DNA of 64,000 nucleotides from Hydrogenophaga borbori (GTDB lineage: Bacteria; Pseudomonadota; Gammaproteobacteria; Burkholderiales; Burkholderiaceae_C), in the NCBI RefSeq assembly GCF_003417535.1, contig NZ_QVLS01000013.1:123581-187580 (forward strand), in the 5' to 3' direction. The number at the start of each line of letters is the position of its first letter. Positions within the stretch are counted from its first letter, which is position 1. Below are positions 31,846-40,422 of this stretch, one piece after another. The notes beneath the pieces were generated by a model. It was not told where the DNA came from, searched no databases, and saw only the letters and a program-made list of their open reading frames with translations. Both the position numbers and the translations under genes were made by a program.

Positions 31846-32823
31846 ATGGCCTCTCTCCGACATGGAACGCTGCCCGCCCTGCTCTGCGCCGCAGGGCTGT
31901 CGGCCTGCGGCGGCAATCCCTCCGGCACCGCGCCGCCCGCCGTGGTCGTGCTGCCACCGCCGGCGCCCGCCCTCATGGCCAGCGCGTCCGCCCTGGCCCT
32001 GGCCGCGTCGGGCCAGCCCCGGCGGGTGCTCATCACCAACGTCGGCGGACAGGCCGCGCTCGACCTCGCGGTGAGCGCGGCCAGCGCGCTGCCAGCCGGC
32101 AGCGCCTTCGGCACCGACTGCGCGGCCCGCCTGTCGCCGGGGGCCAGCTGCACCCTCACCATCACGCCCGGCGCCACGCCCTCGGCCGCGCCCGGGGACA
32201 CCACGCCCACGCCCGCCGAGCTGCGCATCGGCGGCAGCAACACGCCGGCCCTGGCGCTGCCGGTGTGGGTGCTGGGCTTCGGCAGCGTGTACCAGGGCGG
32301 CTACGTGTTCGACCTGGACGACACCACGCCCCCCACCGGCGGCGTGGGCGGCCAGGTGATGGCGCTGAGCAACGCCTGGCCGACCGCCGTCCAGGCCATG
32401 GACAGCCCCCTGGCGTCCAGCCCCACGGAGGGCGCCGCCAACACGGCGGCCCTCGTCAACGCCGGCGGTCCCCCCACCGACCCGAACAGTCCCTACGCGG
32501 CCTGGGCTTGCAACAACGCCAGCGACGCCGGCTTCTCCGACTGGTACCTGCCGGCCATCTGCGAACTGGGCTACGACCGGGACAACCGCGGCTCCGGCTG
32601 CGGCAGCGCCGCCGCGCCCACCCGGCCCAACATCCAGAGCCGGCTGGTGGACGCCGGCGTGAGCGGTGGGCTGAGCCCCCTTTTCGAGTACTGGAGTTCC
32701 ACCGGCGCGGGGGGCGGCATCACCTGGACGCAGTACGTCGGGCCCGGCCCCACGGCGGCGCAACACGCCATCCCTTCGGCGGCCCTCTCCCTGGTCCGCT
32801 GCGTGCGCGCCCTCACCCCTTGA
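31846..32823 (+). CDS. Predicted lipoprotein with DUF1566 (Lcl-type) C-terminal domain
   Basis: 325 residues from the ATG at 31846; a GTG at 31813 is an alternative. The N-terminus ends in LSACGG, a lipobox. Residues about 40-140 look like an immunoglobulin-like (choice-of-anchor/HYDIN-type) beta domain (RRVLITNVGGQAALDLAVSA; CTLTITPG). The C-terminal part carries the DUF1566 signature SDWYLPAICELGYDRDN and the final YWSSTGAGGGITWTQYVG, ending LVRCVRAL. DUF1566 is a C-type-lectin-like surface fold of unknown role. Probably surface-exposed. Confidence 0.8.
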   Translation: MASLRHGTLPALLCAAGLSACGGNPSGTAPPAVVVLPPPAPALMASASALALAASGQPRRVLITNVGGQAALDLAVSAASALPAGSAFGTDCAARLSPGASCTLTITPGATPSAAPGDTTPTPAELRIGGSNTPALALPVWVLGFGSVYQGGYVFDLDDTTPPTGGVGGQVMALSNAWPTAVQAMDSPLASSPTEGAANTAALVNAGGPPTDPNSPYAAWACNNASDAGFSDWYLPAICELGYDRDNRGSGCGSAAAPTRPNIQSRLVDAGVSGGLSPLFEYWSSTGAGGGITWTQYVGPGPTAAQHAIPSAALSLVRCVRALTP

Positions 32824-32854
32824 ACGACACGGCCGGGCGCGCCGGCCGTGTCGC

Positions 32855-34486
32855 TCAGGTCACCGGCGCCGGGTTGAACAGCACCAACTGGTTGTGCAGC
32901 TTCCAGCGCTCGGCCCAGGTCTTCTGGCGCCCGCTCGCCACGTCGAGCATGAAACGGAACAGCGCCCAGCCCACGTCCTCGATGCTGGCCTGCCCGTCGG
33001 CGATGGTGCCGGCGTTGATGTCCATCAGGTCGTGCCAGCGCCGCGCCAGGTCGCTGCGCGTGGCCACCTTGATCACCGGCACCGCCGCCAGCCCGTAGGG
33101 CGTGCCGCGGCCGGTGGTGAACACGTGCAGGTTCATGCCCGCGGCCAACTGCAGCGTGCCGCAGATGAAGTCGCTCGCGGGCGTGGCGGCGTAGGTCAGG
33201 CCCTTGGCGCTCAGCTTCTCGCCGGGCGACAGCACGTTGGCGATCGGCGCGCTGCCCGACTTCACGATCGAGCCCATGGCCTTCTCGACGATGTTCGACA
33301 GCCCGCCCTTCTTGTTGCCCGGCGTGGTGTTGGCGCTGCGGTCCACGCCGCCGCGCTTGAGGTAGTCGTCGTACCAGGCCATCTCGCGCACCAGGGCCTG
33401 CGCCACCTCGGGCGTGGCGGCGCGCGCGGTGAGCTGGGCGATGCCGTCGCGCACCTCGGTGGTCTCGGAGAACATCACGCTGGCGCCCGCGCGCACCAGC
33501 AGGTCGGTGCAAAAACCCACCGCCGGGTTGGCCGTGACGCCCGAAAACGCGTCGCTGCCGCCGCACTGCACACCCACCACCAGCTCGCTGGCCGGCACGG
33601 TCTCGCGCCGGCGCGCGTTCAGGCGCTTCAGGTGCACCTCGGCCTGGCGCAGGATGGAATCGACCATGCTCATGAAGCCGACGTGGGCCTCGTCCTGCAG
33701 GCAGACCACCCCCCCCGCGCCGCTGCGCGGCTCCCCCCCTGGGAGGAGGGGCACCGCCAGTGGCCCGGCAGAGCCGGTTCCACGGCGGTCCTGGATGGGG
33801 ATTCCCTCGCTTGGGAAGAGCCGCTCGGGCTGCAGCTTCTCGCAGCCCAGGCTCACCACCATCACCTCGCCCCCGAAGTTGGGGTTCTGGCTGATGTGGC
33901 GCAGCGTGCGGATGGGGATCGCCGCGTCGGGCGCGTCGATGGCCACGCCGCAGCCGTAGCCGTGCTCCAGCGCCACCACGCCGTCCACGTTCGGGTACTG
34001 GGGCAGCAGCTCGGCCTGGATGCGCTGCACCGCGAATGCGGTGACGCCGGCCACGCACTGCACGGTCTGCGTGATGGCCAGCAGGTTGCGCGTGCCCACC
34101 GAGCCGTCGGGGTTGCGGTAGCCCTCGAAGGTGAAGCCCTCCAGCGGCGGCAGCGGCGCAGCGCCGCGCGTGGCCATGGGCAGGTCGTCCAGCCCACGCG
34201 CAGCGGGCATCTGCAGCAGGCGCTCGTGCACCCAGCTGCCGGCGGGAATGTCCTGCACGGCATAGCCGATGGGCACGCCATAACGCAGCACGGCCGCGCC
34301 CGCGGGCAGGTCCACCAGCGCCACCTTGTGGCCCTGCGGCACCCGCTCGCGCAGCACCGGCCCGCCCGGCAGCGCGCTGCCGGGCGGCAGGCCGCCGTCG
34401 TTGGCGACGATGGCCACGTTGTCCTCGGCGTGCATGCGGATCGTCAGCGGCGCCGCGGCCGCGCGGTTCGCCAGGGTATCGGGCAT
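32855..34486 (-). CDS. garD: Galactarate dehydratase (UxaA family)
   Basis: 543 residues. Dehydrates meso-galactarate to 5-keto-4-deoxy-D-glucarate. It matches GarD along its length: an N-terminal SAF-like domain ([40 protein letters not shown]), then [70 protein letters not shown] and the ending [13 protein letters not shown]. It is about 20 residues longer than the E. coli enzyme because a palindromic repeat lies in frame between [14 protein letters not shown] and [10 protein letters not shown] (bases 33706-33795). It is divergent from the LacI gene, with an operator-like palindrome 70 bases before its start. Confidence 0.93.
   Translation of the reverse strand: MPDTLANRAAAAPLTIRMHAEDNVAIVANDGGLPPGSALPGGPVLRERVPQGHKVALVDLPAGAAVLRYGVPIGYAVQDIPAGSWVHERLLQMPAARGLDDLPMATRGAAPLPPLEGFTFEGYRNPDGSVGTRNLLAITQTVQCVAGVTAFAVQRIQAELLPQYPNVDGVVALEHGYGCGVAIDAPDAAIPIRTLRHISQNPNFGGEVMVVSLGCEKLQPERLFPSEGIPIQDRRGTGSAGPLAVPLLPGGEPRSGAGGVVCLQDEAHVGFMSMVDSILRQAEVHLKRLNARRRETVPASELVVGVQCGGSDAFSGVTANPAVGFCTDLLVRAGASVMFSETTEVRDGIAQLTARAATPEVAQALVREMAWYDDYLKRGGVDRSANTTPGNKKGGLSNIVEKAMGSIVKSGSAPIANVLSPGEKLSAKGLTYAATPASDFICGTLQLAAGMNLHVFTTGRGTPYGLAAVPVIKVATRSDLARRWHDLMDINAGTIADGQASIEDVGWALFRFMLDVASGRQKTWAERWKLHNQLVLFNPAPVT
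33706..33795 (+). repeat. Palindromic repeat copy C, inserted in frame within garD
   Basis: On the + strand the segment reads CCGCGCCGCTGCGCGG, then CTCCCCCCCTGGGAGGAGGG, then GGCCCGGCAGAGCCGGTTCC. This is the same ordered set of arms as copies A and B, including the near-identical GGCCCGGCAGAGCCGGTTCC of copy A. On the coding (-) strand it is translated without a stop into a Gly/Pro/Ala-rich loop ([20 protein letters not shown] and onward). Confidence 0.8.
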
Positions 34487-34556
34487 GGGCGTCTCCTATG
34501 ATGCGGCGCACCCGCCATCCCCCGGTCCCTTGACCGGATGCGTGGCGCGAAGCGCT

Positions 34557-34570
34557 TGGTACCGGTACCA
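34557..34570. promoter_or_regulatory. Probable LacI-type operator O1 (garD/regulator divergent region)
   Basis: Perfect 14-bp palindrome TGGTACCGGTACCA, 70 bases upstream of garD and 13 bases upstream of the regulator ATG. Two more exact copies precede tctC. A central CG with symmetric arms is typical of LacI-family operators. The position suggests control of garD and autoregulation. Confidence 0.8.
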
Positions 34571-34583
34571 TTCTAAGCCGCCC

Positions 34584-35612
34584 ATGAAAGAAACCGACAA
34601 CTCCCGGCGCGCCCGACGCGGCAGCGGGGCCATCACCGTGCGCGACGTGGCCCGCCTCGCGGGCGTCGCGCCCATCACCGTCTCGCGCGTGCTGAACACA
34701 CCCGCGCAGGTCTCGCCCGACGTGCGCCAGAAGGTGCTGGAGGTGATCCAGAAAACCGGCTACGTGCCCAACCGCATGGCCGGCGGACTGGCGTCCTCGC
34801 GCAGCCGCCTGATCGCGGCGGTGGTGCCGAGCACGGTCATGTCGGTGTTCATGCCCACCATCGAAACCTTGAACGAGACCCTGTTCGACGCCGGCTACCA
34901 GCTCATGCTGGGCCAGTCCGACTACTCCGCCGCGCGCGAGGAGGCCTTGCTGGAGGCCATCGTGGGCCGGCGGCCCGACGGCATCTTCCTCACGGGCATC
35001 CTGGGCCCGAGCCAGGGCCGCACGCGGCTGCTGGCCTCGGGCATTCCGGTGGTGGAAACCTGGGACCTGACGCCCACGCCCATCGACATGCTGGTGGGTT
35101 TCTCGCACGCCGACATCGGGCGCGAGGTGGCGCGCTTCCTCATGGACAAGGGCCGCCGCCGGCTGGCGCTGATCCGCGCCGAGGACGAGCGCGCGCAGCG
35201 CCGCGCGGACGCCTTCACCGAAGCGGTGCAGCGGGCCGGCCTGGGGCCGGTGGAAACGGTCAACGTGGGCGCGTCCCGTTCGCTGCGCAGCGGGCGCGAG
35301 GCGCTGGGCCACCTGCTGGCGCAGCGGCCCGACGTGGACGCCATCTTCTGCAGCTCCGACCTGCTGGCGCTGGGCGTGGCCACCGAGGCGCGCGTGCGCG
35401 GCATCGCCGTGCCGCACGACCTGGCGCTGGTGGGCTTCGGCGACGTGTCCTTCGCGGCCGACATGGCACCGGCGCTGAGCACGGTGCGCATCAACGGCGC
35501 CGAGATGGGCCGGCTGGCGGCGCGCTGCCTGATCGACCGGGCCGAGGGGCGGCCGGTCTCGCCCGCAGTGTTCGACGTCGGCTTCTCCATCGTCGAGCGC
35601 GAAACCACCTGA
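34584..35612 (+). CDS. LacI-family regulator of the glucarate/galactarate locus
   Basis: 342 residues. The N-terminal helix-turn-helix and hinge are ITVRDVARLAGVAPITVSRV (residues 17-36). The periplasmic-binding-protein-like effector domain follows (LIAAVVPSTVMSVFMPTIET; DAIFCSSDLLALGVATEARV; LALVGFGDVSFAADMAPALS). It lies between garD (divergent) and tctC (same strand). Three copies of TGGTACCGGTACCA flank it, at both the garD side and the tctC side, so it most likely represses the whole locus and itself. The inducer is probably a diacid or pathway intermediate (inference). Confidence 0.92.
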   Translation: MKETDNSRRARRGSGAITVRDVARLAGVAPITVSRVLNTPAQVSPDVRQKVLEVIQKTGYVPNRMAGGLASSRSRLIAAVVPSTVMSVFMPTIETLNETLFDAGYQLMLGQSDYSAAREEALLEAIVGRRPDGIFLTGILGPSQGRTRLLASGIPVVETWDLTPTPIDMLVGFSHADIGREVARFLMDKGRRRLALIRAEDERAQRRADAFTEAVQRAGLGPVETVNVGASRSLRSGREALGHLLAQRPDVDAIFCSSDLLALGVATEARVRGIAVPHDLALVGFGDVSFAADMAPALSTVRINGAEMGRLAARCLIDRAEGRPVSPAVFDVGFSIVERETT

Positions 35613-35652
35613 GCCGGGATATCCCCGACGGACAGGCGTTGACGGGTCCTTT

Positions 35653-35666
35653 TGGTACCGGTACCA
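35653..35666. promoter_or_regulatory. Probable LacI-type operator O2
   Basis: Exact copy of the 14-bp palindrome TGGTACCGGTACCA in the gap between the LacI gene and tctC. Its centre is 31 bases from that of O3, about three helical turns, so both face the same side of the helix. Confidence 0.78.
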
Positions 35667-35680
35667 TGCCCACCGGATTC

Positions 35681-35700
35681 ATTTGGTACCGGTACCAAAT
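35681..35700. promoter_or_regulatory. Probable LacI-type operator O3 (20-bp perfect palindrome)
   Basis: ATTTGGTACCGGTACCAAAT is a perfect 20-bp palindrome containing the 14-bp core of O1 and O2. It ends 36 bases before the tctC start, just upstream of its CAGGAGACAA ribosome-binding site. It is likely the strongest site because of its extended symmetry. Confidence 0.8.
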
Positions 35701-35736
35701 GAAGACCCCTTTCCACCCAACAGGAGACAAGCCACC

Positions 35737-36687
35737 ATGAAACAACTGTTGTGCGCGCTCGGCGCCGCCATGACCCTCACCACGGCCATGGCCTGGCCCG
35801 ACAAGACCGTCACCCTCGTGGTGCCCTTCCCGCCCGGCGGCTCCACCGACATGATCGCCCGCACCCTGCAGCCCAAGCTGCAGGAAAAGTTCGGCGGCAC
35901 CTTCGTCATCGACAACAAGCCCGGCGCCACCGGCACCATCGGCGCCACGCTGGTCACCCGCGCCGCGCCCGACGGCCACACCCTGTTCGTCTCCTCCCTC
36001 GGCCCCTACGTCATCGCGCCGCACCTCACCAAGGTCACCTACGACGCCACCAAGGACTTCGACTACATCACCGTCGCCGTGCAGGCGCCCAACGTGCTCG
36101 TGGTGCCCGCCGCCTCGCCGCACAAAAGCATGGCCGACGTCATCGCGTACCAGAAGGCCCACCCTGGCAAGATGACCTTCGCCTCCTCCGGCAACGGCAG
36201 CAGCGACCACCTCACCGCCGAGCTCTACTGGCAGCAGACCGGCACCAGCGGCGTGCACGTGCCCTACAAAGGCGGCGGCCCCGTCATGACCGACCTGCTG
36301 GGCAACCAGGTCGACTCGTCCTTCATGAACATCAACACCGCCATGCCGCAGATCCGCGCCGGCAAGCTGCGCGCGCTGTCCATCACCAGCGCCCAGCGCT
36401 CGCCCCTGCTGCCCGACGTGCCCACGCTCGAAGAGCTCGGCATCAAGGACGCCAACGTCTACTCCTGGCAGGCCGTGGCCGCGCCCAAGGGCATTCCGGC
36501 CGACCTGAAAGCCAAGCTGCAGGCCGCCATCAAGGACGCGCTCAACGACCCGGCCATCAAGCCCAAGCTGGTCGAGGTGGGCTTCGAGATCGTGGCCAAC
36601 ACGCCCGAGGAGTTCACCAAGTTCCAGGCCGCCGAGTTCGCGCGCTGGAAGAAGCTGATCGAAAGCCGCAACATCAAAGCAGACTAA
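35737..36687 (+). CDS. TctC/Bug-family substrate-binding protein
   Basis: 316 residues with a signal peptide ([19 protein letters not shown]). The mature part starts [20 protein letters not shown], the hallmark of tripartite tricarboxylate transporter receptors, and includes [17 protein letters not shown] and [20 protein letters not shown]. It binds small carboxylates in the periplasm. No TctA/TctB membrane genes are nearby, the common situation for Burkholderiales Bug proteins. Its place between the LacI regulator and gudD argues for glucarate or galactarate as ligand (inference). CAGGAGACAAGCCACC precedes the ATG. Confidence 0.92.
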   Translation: MKQLLCALGAAMTLTTAMAWPDKTVTLVVPFPPGGSTDMIARTLQPKLQEKFGGTFVIDNKPGATGTIGATLVTRAAPDGHTLFVSSLGPYVIAPHLTKVTYDATKDFDYITVAVQAPNVLVVPAASPHKSMADVIAYQKAHPGKMTFASSGNGSSDHLTAELYWQQTGTSGVHVPYKGGGPVMTDLLGNQVDSSFMNINTAMPQIRAGKLRALSITSAQRSPLLPDVPTLEELGIKDANVYSWQAVAAPKGIPADLKAKLQAAIKDALNDPAIKPKLVEVGFEIVANTPEEFTKFQAAEFARWKKLIESRNIKAD

Positions 36688-36766
36688 CCCCCGCCGCGCT
36701 TCGCGCGACCCCCTGAAAGGGGGCGGCACCTGCGGCCTGGCAAAGCCAGTTCCGCGGTGCCCTGGG
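36688..36766 (+). repeat. Palindromic intergenic repeat, copy B
   Basis: Begins right after the tctC stop. Arms: CCGCCGCGCTTCGCGCG, CCCCCTGAAAGGGGG, then GGCACCTGCGGCCTGGCAAA with the returning GCCAGTTCCGCGGTGCC. Same order as copy A, with compensating arm changes (GGTACC in A becomes GGCACC paired with GGTGCC here), consistent with conserved hairpins. Confidence 0.8.
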
Positions 36767-36793
36767 CCAGACCTCTTCGTTGACGAATTTCTC

Positions 36794-38149
36794 ATGCTGA
36801 ACCCCGTCCCCGTCGGCGCCACGCCGCGCATCACCGAGCTCATGGCCATTCCCGTCGCGGGCCGCGACGGCATGCTGCTCAACCTGAGCGGGGCGCACGC
36901 GCCCTTCTTCACGCGCAACCTGCTGATCCTGCGCGACAGCGCGGGCCGCACGGGCGTGGGCGAGGTGCCCGGGGGCGAGAAGATCCGCCAGACGCTGGAG
37001 GACGCGCGCGAGCTGGTGCTGGGCCGCTCCATCGGCGAGCACCAGCGCGTGCTGCGCGAACTGCACACGCGCTTCGCCGACCGCGACGCCGGCGGGCGCG
37101 GCCTGCAGACCTTCGACCTGCGCACCACCATCCACGCGGTGACCGCCATCGAGTCGGCCCTGCTCGACCTGCTGGGCCAGCACCTGGAGGTGCCCGTGGC
37201 CGCGCTGCTCGGCGAAGGCCAGCAGCGCGCCTCGGTGGAAATGCTGGGCTACCTGTTCTTCGTCGGCGACCGCAGCAAGACGCCCCTGCCCTATACCGAT
37301 CCGGCGAGCGAGCCGGCGCACGCCGACGCCTGGTGCCGCCTGCGCCACGAGGCCGCCCTGACGCCCGAGGCCATCGTGCGCCTGGCCGAGGCCGCGCGCG
37401 AGCGCTACGGCTTCAACGACTTCAAGCTCAAGGGCGGCGTGCTGCGCGGCGACGAAGAGGTCGACGCCGTCACCGCCCTGCACGAGCGCTTTCCCGACGC
37501 GCGCGTGACGCTCGACCCCAACGGCGGCTGGCTGCTGAAAGACGCCATCCGCCTGGGCCAGCGCATGCGCGGCGTGGTGGCCTACGCCGAAGACCCCTGC
37601 GGCGCCGAAGACGGCTTCTCCGGCCGCGAGGTGATGGCCGAGTTCCGCCGCGCCACCGGCCTGCCCACGGCCACCAACATGGTCGCCACCGACTGGCGCC
37701 AGCTCAGCCACGCGCTGTCGCTGCAGTCGGTCGACATTCCCCTGGCCGACCCGCATTTCTGGACCATGGCCGGCAGCGTGCGCGTGGCCCAGACCTGCCG
37801 CGACTGGGGCCTGACCTGGGGCTCGCACTCCAACAACCACTTCGATGTGTCGCTGGCCATGTTCACCCACGTGGGCGCGGCCGCGCCGGGCAAGGTGACG
37901 GCCATGGACACGCACTGGATCTGGCAGGACGGCCAGCGCCTCACCAAAGAGCCGCTGAAGATCGTGAACGGCCACATCGAGGTGCCCCAGAAACCCGGCC
38001 TGGGCATCGAGCTCGACATGGTCGAGGTGGACAAGGCACACCAGCTCTACCGCCAGCACGGCCTGGGCGCGCGCGACGACGCCACCGCCATGCAGTACCT
38101 GATCCCGAACTGGACCTTCCACCCCAAGCGGCCCTGCATGGACCGCTGA
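36794..38149 (+). CDS. gudD: Glucarate dehydratase
   Basis: 451 residues, enolase superfamily. Dehydrates D-glucarate (and L-idarate) to 5-keto-4-deoxyglucarate. It starts [20 protein letters not shown] and contains [19 protein letters not shown] with the KxK catalytic motif (about residues 209-213), the metal ligands in [17 protein letters not shown] and [20 protein letters not shown], and the catalytic His region [20 protein letters not shown] (about residues 339-343). It is separated from tctC by a palindromic repeat and followed by garL after 55 bases. Confidence 0.95.
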   Translation: MLNPVPVGATPRITELMAIPVAGRDGMLLNLSGAHAPFFTRNLLILRDSAGRTGVGEVPGGEKIRQTLEDARELVLGRSIGEHQRVLRELHTRFADRDAGGRGLQTFDLRTTIHAVTAIESALLDLLGQHLEVPVAALLGEGQQRASVEMLGYLFFVGDRSKTPLPYTDPASEPAHADAWCRLRHEAALTPEAIVRLAEAARERYGFNDFKLKGGVLRGDEEVDAVTALHERFPDARVTLDPNGGWLLKDAIRLGQRMRGVVAYAEDPCGAEDGFSGREVMAEFRRATGLPTATNMVATDWRQLSHALSLQSVDIPLADPHFWTMAGSVRVAQTCRDWGLTWGSHSNNHFDVSLAMFTHVGAAAPGKVTAMDTHWIWQDGQRLTKEPLKIVNGHIEVPQKPGLGIELDMVEVDKAHQLYRQHGLGARDDATAMQYLIPNWTFHPKRPCMDR

Positions 38150-38204
38150 GGCCGATCCCTTCGCCGGATCGCGCCGTTCTTTCCACCCCCCACAAGGCAC
38201 CCGC

Positions 38205-38996
38205 ATGCGACCGAACCGACTGCGCGAGATCTGGGCCCAGGGCGGCGCCGCCGTCAACGGCTGGCTCGCCATCCCCAACAGCTTCTCGGCCGAGACCATG
38301 GCCCACCAGGGCTGGGACTCGCTCACCATCGACCTGCAGCACGGCGTGGTGGACTACCAGGCCATGGTCCCCATGCTGCAGGCCGTGAGCACCACGCCCA
38401 CCGTGCCCGTGGTGCGCGTGCCCTGGCTGGAGCCCGGCATCCTGATGAAAGCGCTGGACGCTGGCGCCTACGGCGTCATCTGCCCCATGGTGAACACCCG
38501 CGCCGACGCCGAGAAGCTGGTGGCCTACACGCACTACGCGCCGCGCGGCACGCGCAGCTTCGGCCCGGTGCGCGCCCTGCTCTACGGCGGCGCCGACTAC
38601 CCCCAGCACGCCAATGACACCATCGTCGCCTTCGCCATGATCGAAACCGCGCAGGCGCTGGACAACCTGGACGACATCCTGGCCACGCCGGGCCTGGACG
38701 CGGTCTACATCGGGCCGTCGGACCTGTCGCTGGCCCTGGGCTGCAAGCCCACCTTCGACGACCTGGACCCCAAGGCCGCCGAAGCCGTGCAGCACATCCT
38801 GGCGCGCGCCAAGGCGCACGGCGTGGTGGCGGGCATCCACAACGGCACGCCCGAGGCCGCGCTCCGGCGCATCGCCATGGGCTTCCAGTTCGTCACTGTC
38901 AGCTCCGACGCGCGCCTCATGGCCGCGGGCGCGCAGCAAGTCGTCACCACCATGCGCGGCGGCATGAAGACCAGCAAGACCGCCAGCGGCTACTGA
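38205..38996 (+). CDS. garL: HpcH/HpaI-family aldolase, probably 5-keto-4-deoxyglucarate aldolase
   Basis: 263 residues, class II metal-dependent aldolase. Motifs: WLAIPNSFSAETMAHQGWDS, LTIDLQHGVVDYQAM (catalytic His in DLQHG), VPVVRVPWLEPGILMKALDA (catalytic Arg), GVICPMVNTRADAEKLV, and the metal-site MIETAQALDNL with VYIGPSDLSLALG. In context it would cleave 5-keto-4-deoxyglucarate to pyruvate and tartronate semialdehyde. A 2-keto-3-deoxy-rhamnonate type specificity cannot be excluded by sequence, but gudD upstream and garR downstream favour the GarL role. Confidence 0.88.
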   Translation: MRPNRLREIWAQGGAAVNGWLAIPNSFSAETMAHQGWDSLTIDLQHGVVDYQAMVPMLQAVSTTPTVPVVRVPWLEPGILMKALDAGAYGVICPMVNTRADAEKLVAYTHYAPRGTRSFGPVRALLYGGADYPQHANDTIVAFAMIETAQALDNLDDILATPGLDAVYIGPSDLSLALGCKPTFDDLDPKAAEAVQHILARAKAHGVVAGIHNGTPEAALRRIAMGFQFVTVSSDARLMAAGAQQVVTTMRGGMKTSKTASGY

Positions 38997-39022
38997 CCCC
39001 CTCCCTTCAACGGAACACTCGA

Positions 39023-39919
39023 ATGAAAGTCGGATTCATCGGCCTAGGGATCATGGGCACGCCCATGGCCCTGCAACTGCTCAACAAAGGCCACCAGCTC
39101 ACCGTGCACACGCGCCGCCAGGTGCCCGAGGCCATCACCGCCGCCGGCGGCGTGCGCGCGGCCAACGCCGCTGCCGTGGCGAAAGAGGCCGAGGTCATCA
39201 TCACCATGCTGCCCGACACGCCCGACGTGGAGGCCGTGCTGTTCGGCGAACACGGTGTGGCCGAAGGCCTGAAGGGCCACGCTGGCGAGCGCAAGGTGGT
39301 GATCGACATGAGCTCCATCTCGCCCATGGCCACCAAGGCCTTCGCCCAGCGCATCAACGCCCTCGGCGCCGACTACGTGGACGCGCCCGTCTCGGGCGGC
39401 GAGGTGGGCGCCAAGGCCGGCACGCTGACCATCATGTGCGGTGGCGATGCGGCCGTGTTCCAGCGTGTGAAGCCGCTGCTGGAATGCATGGGCAAGAACA
39501 TCACCCTGGTGGGCGGCAACGGCGACGGCCAGACCACCAAGGTGGCCAACCAGATCATCGTGGCGCTCAACATCGCGGCCGTGGGCGAAGCCCTGGTCTT
39601 TGCGAGCAAGGCCGGCGCCGACCCGGCCAAGGTGCGCGAAGCGCTCATGGGCGGCTTCGCCTCCAGCCGCATCCTGGAGGTGCATGGCGAGCGCATGATC
39701 AAGCGGACCTTCAACCCGGGTTTTCGCATCCAGCTGCACCAGAAGGACCTGGGCCTGGCGCTGCAGGGCGCGCGCGAACTGGGCGTGGCCCTGCCGCAAA
39801 CCGCCAATGCCGCGCAACTGATGCAGGCCTGCGCCGCGCACGGCCTGGGTGAGCTGGACCACTCCGCGCTGGTGCAGGCGCTGGAGATCATGGCCGGGCA
39901 CCCGGTGGCCAAGGGCTGA
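39023..39919 (+). CDS. garR: Tartronate semialdehyde reductase (2-hydroxy-3-oxopropionate reductase)
   Basis: 298 residues, beta-hydroxyacid dehydrogenase family. The N-terminal coenzyme fold is KVGFIGLGIMGTPMALQLLN (residues 2-21), the substrate motif is VDAPVSGGEVGAKAGTLTIM (about residues 117-136), and the catalytic lysine is in GQTTKVANQIIVALNIAAVG (about residue 171). Reduces tartronate semialdehyde to glycerate. Glycerate kinase, the next step, is not in the window. Its 3' end overlaps the convergent unknown gene at 39888 by 32 bases. Confidence 0.94.
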   Translation: MKVGFIGLGIMGTPMALQLLNKGHQLTVHTRRQVPEAITAAGGVRAANAAAVAKEAEVIITMLPDTPDVEAVLFGEHGVAEGLKGHAGERKVVIDMSSISPMATKAFAQRINALGADYVDAPVSGGEVGAKAGTLTIMCGGDAAVFQRVKPLLECMGKNITLVGGNGDGQTTKVANQIIVALNIAAVGEALVFASKAGADPAKVREALMGGFASSRILEVHGERMIKRTFNPGFRIQLHQKDLGLALQGARELGVALPQTANAAQLMQACAAHGLGELDHSALVQALEIMAGHPVAKG

Positions 39920-40373
39920 CGACACCCCCGACCGAGGCCGGCGGACCCGACGCCTGATACAGCAGGCGCCGGCCCGGGGCCTCGGCCACAGGCAGCCCAT
40001 AGGTGGTGCGCAGTTGCGGGTCGGCGCCCAGCTGGAACAGCAAGGGGCCAACGGCCGAGGACTCGCCCGGCGCTGGCGCCCACAGCGCGCTGATCCACTG
40101 CAGGGCCCAGCTCGGGCCCGCGCCGTGGCGCCGGTCCAGGCGCGCGATGCCGCTGAGGTCGGCGACGGGTATGTGGGCCAGCAGGTCCAGCAGCGTCGTG
40201 TCCCAGGCCACCAGCGAGGTCTGCGACCGCTTCTGGCCGTGGCAGACGACCTGATGAACCAGCAGGTACCAGGGCCGCTCCATCGCGAGCGTGATGGCCG
40301 GCCAGTGCGTCTGCCGCGGGGCGACCTGGGCGGGGTGGAGGTGCTGGACGAGGCCGGGGGCGGTGATGAACAC
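39888..40373 (-). CDS. Hypothetical protein of unknown function
   Basis: 161 residues starting MFITAPGLVQHLHPAQVAPR. I do not recognise a family. The composition looks protein-like (mixed hydrophobic and polar, several Trp and His), with no signal peptide or clear membrane helix; the last 20 residues overlap the garR end and are Pro/Gly-rich. The gene is divergent from the double-HTH regulator at 40423 with a 49-base gap, so the regulator may control it. Because it relies on a long open frame in GC-rich DNA, a spurious frame remains possible. Confidence 0.5.
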   Translation of the reverse strand: MFITAPGLVQHLHPAQVAPRQTHWPAITLAMERPWYLLVHQVVCHGQKRSQTSLVAWDTTLLDLLAHIPVADLSGIARLDRRHGAGPSWALQWISALWAPAPGESSAVGPLLFQLGADPQLRTTYGLPVAEAPGRRLLYQASGPPASVGGVVSPWPPGARP

Positions 40374-40422
40374 GTATTGACTCCCTGCGAAAGGGCGTCA
40401 ATTGTTTCTTATAACAGTCCAA

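Noticed and set aside
40377..40415. TTGACT ... TATAAC as a sigma-70 promoter for the double-HTH regulator
   Set aside because: The spacing between the two hexamers is about 27 bases, too long for a normal -35/-10 pair; only the TATAAC element is kept as a possible -10.
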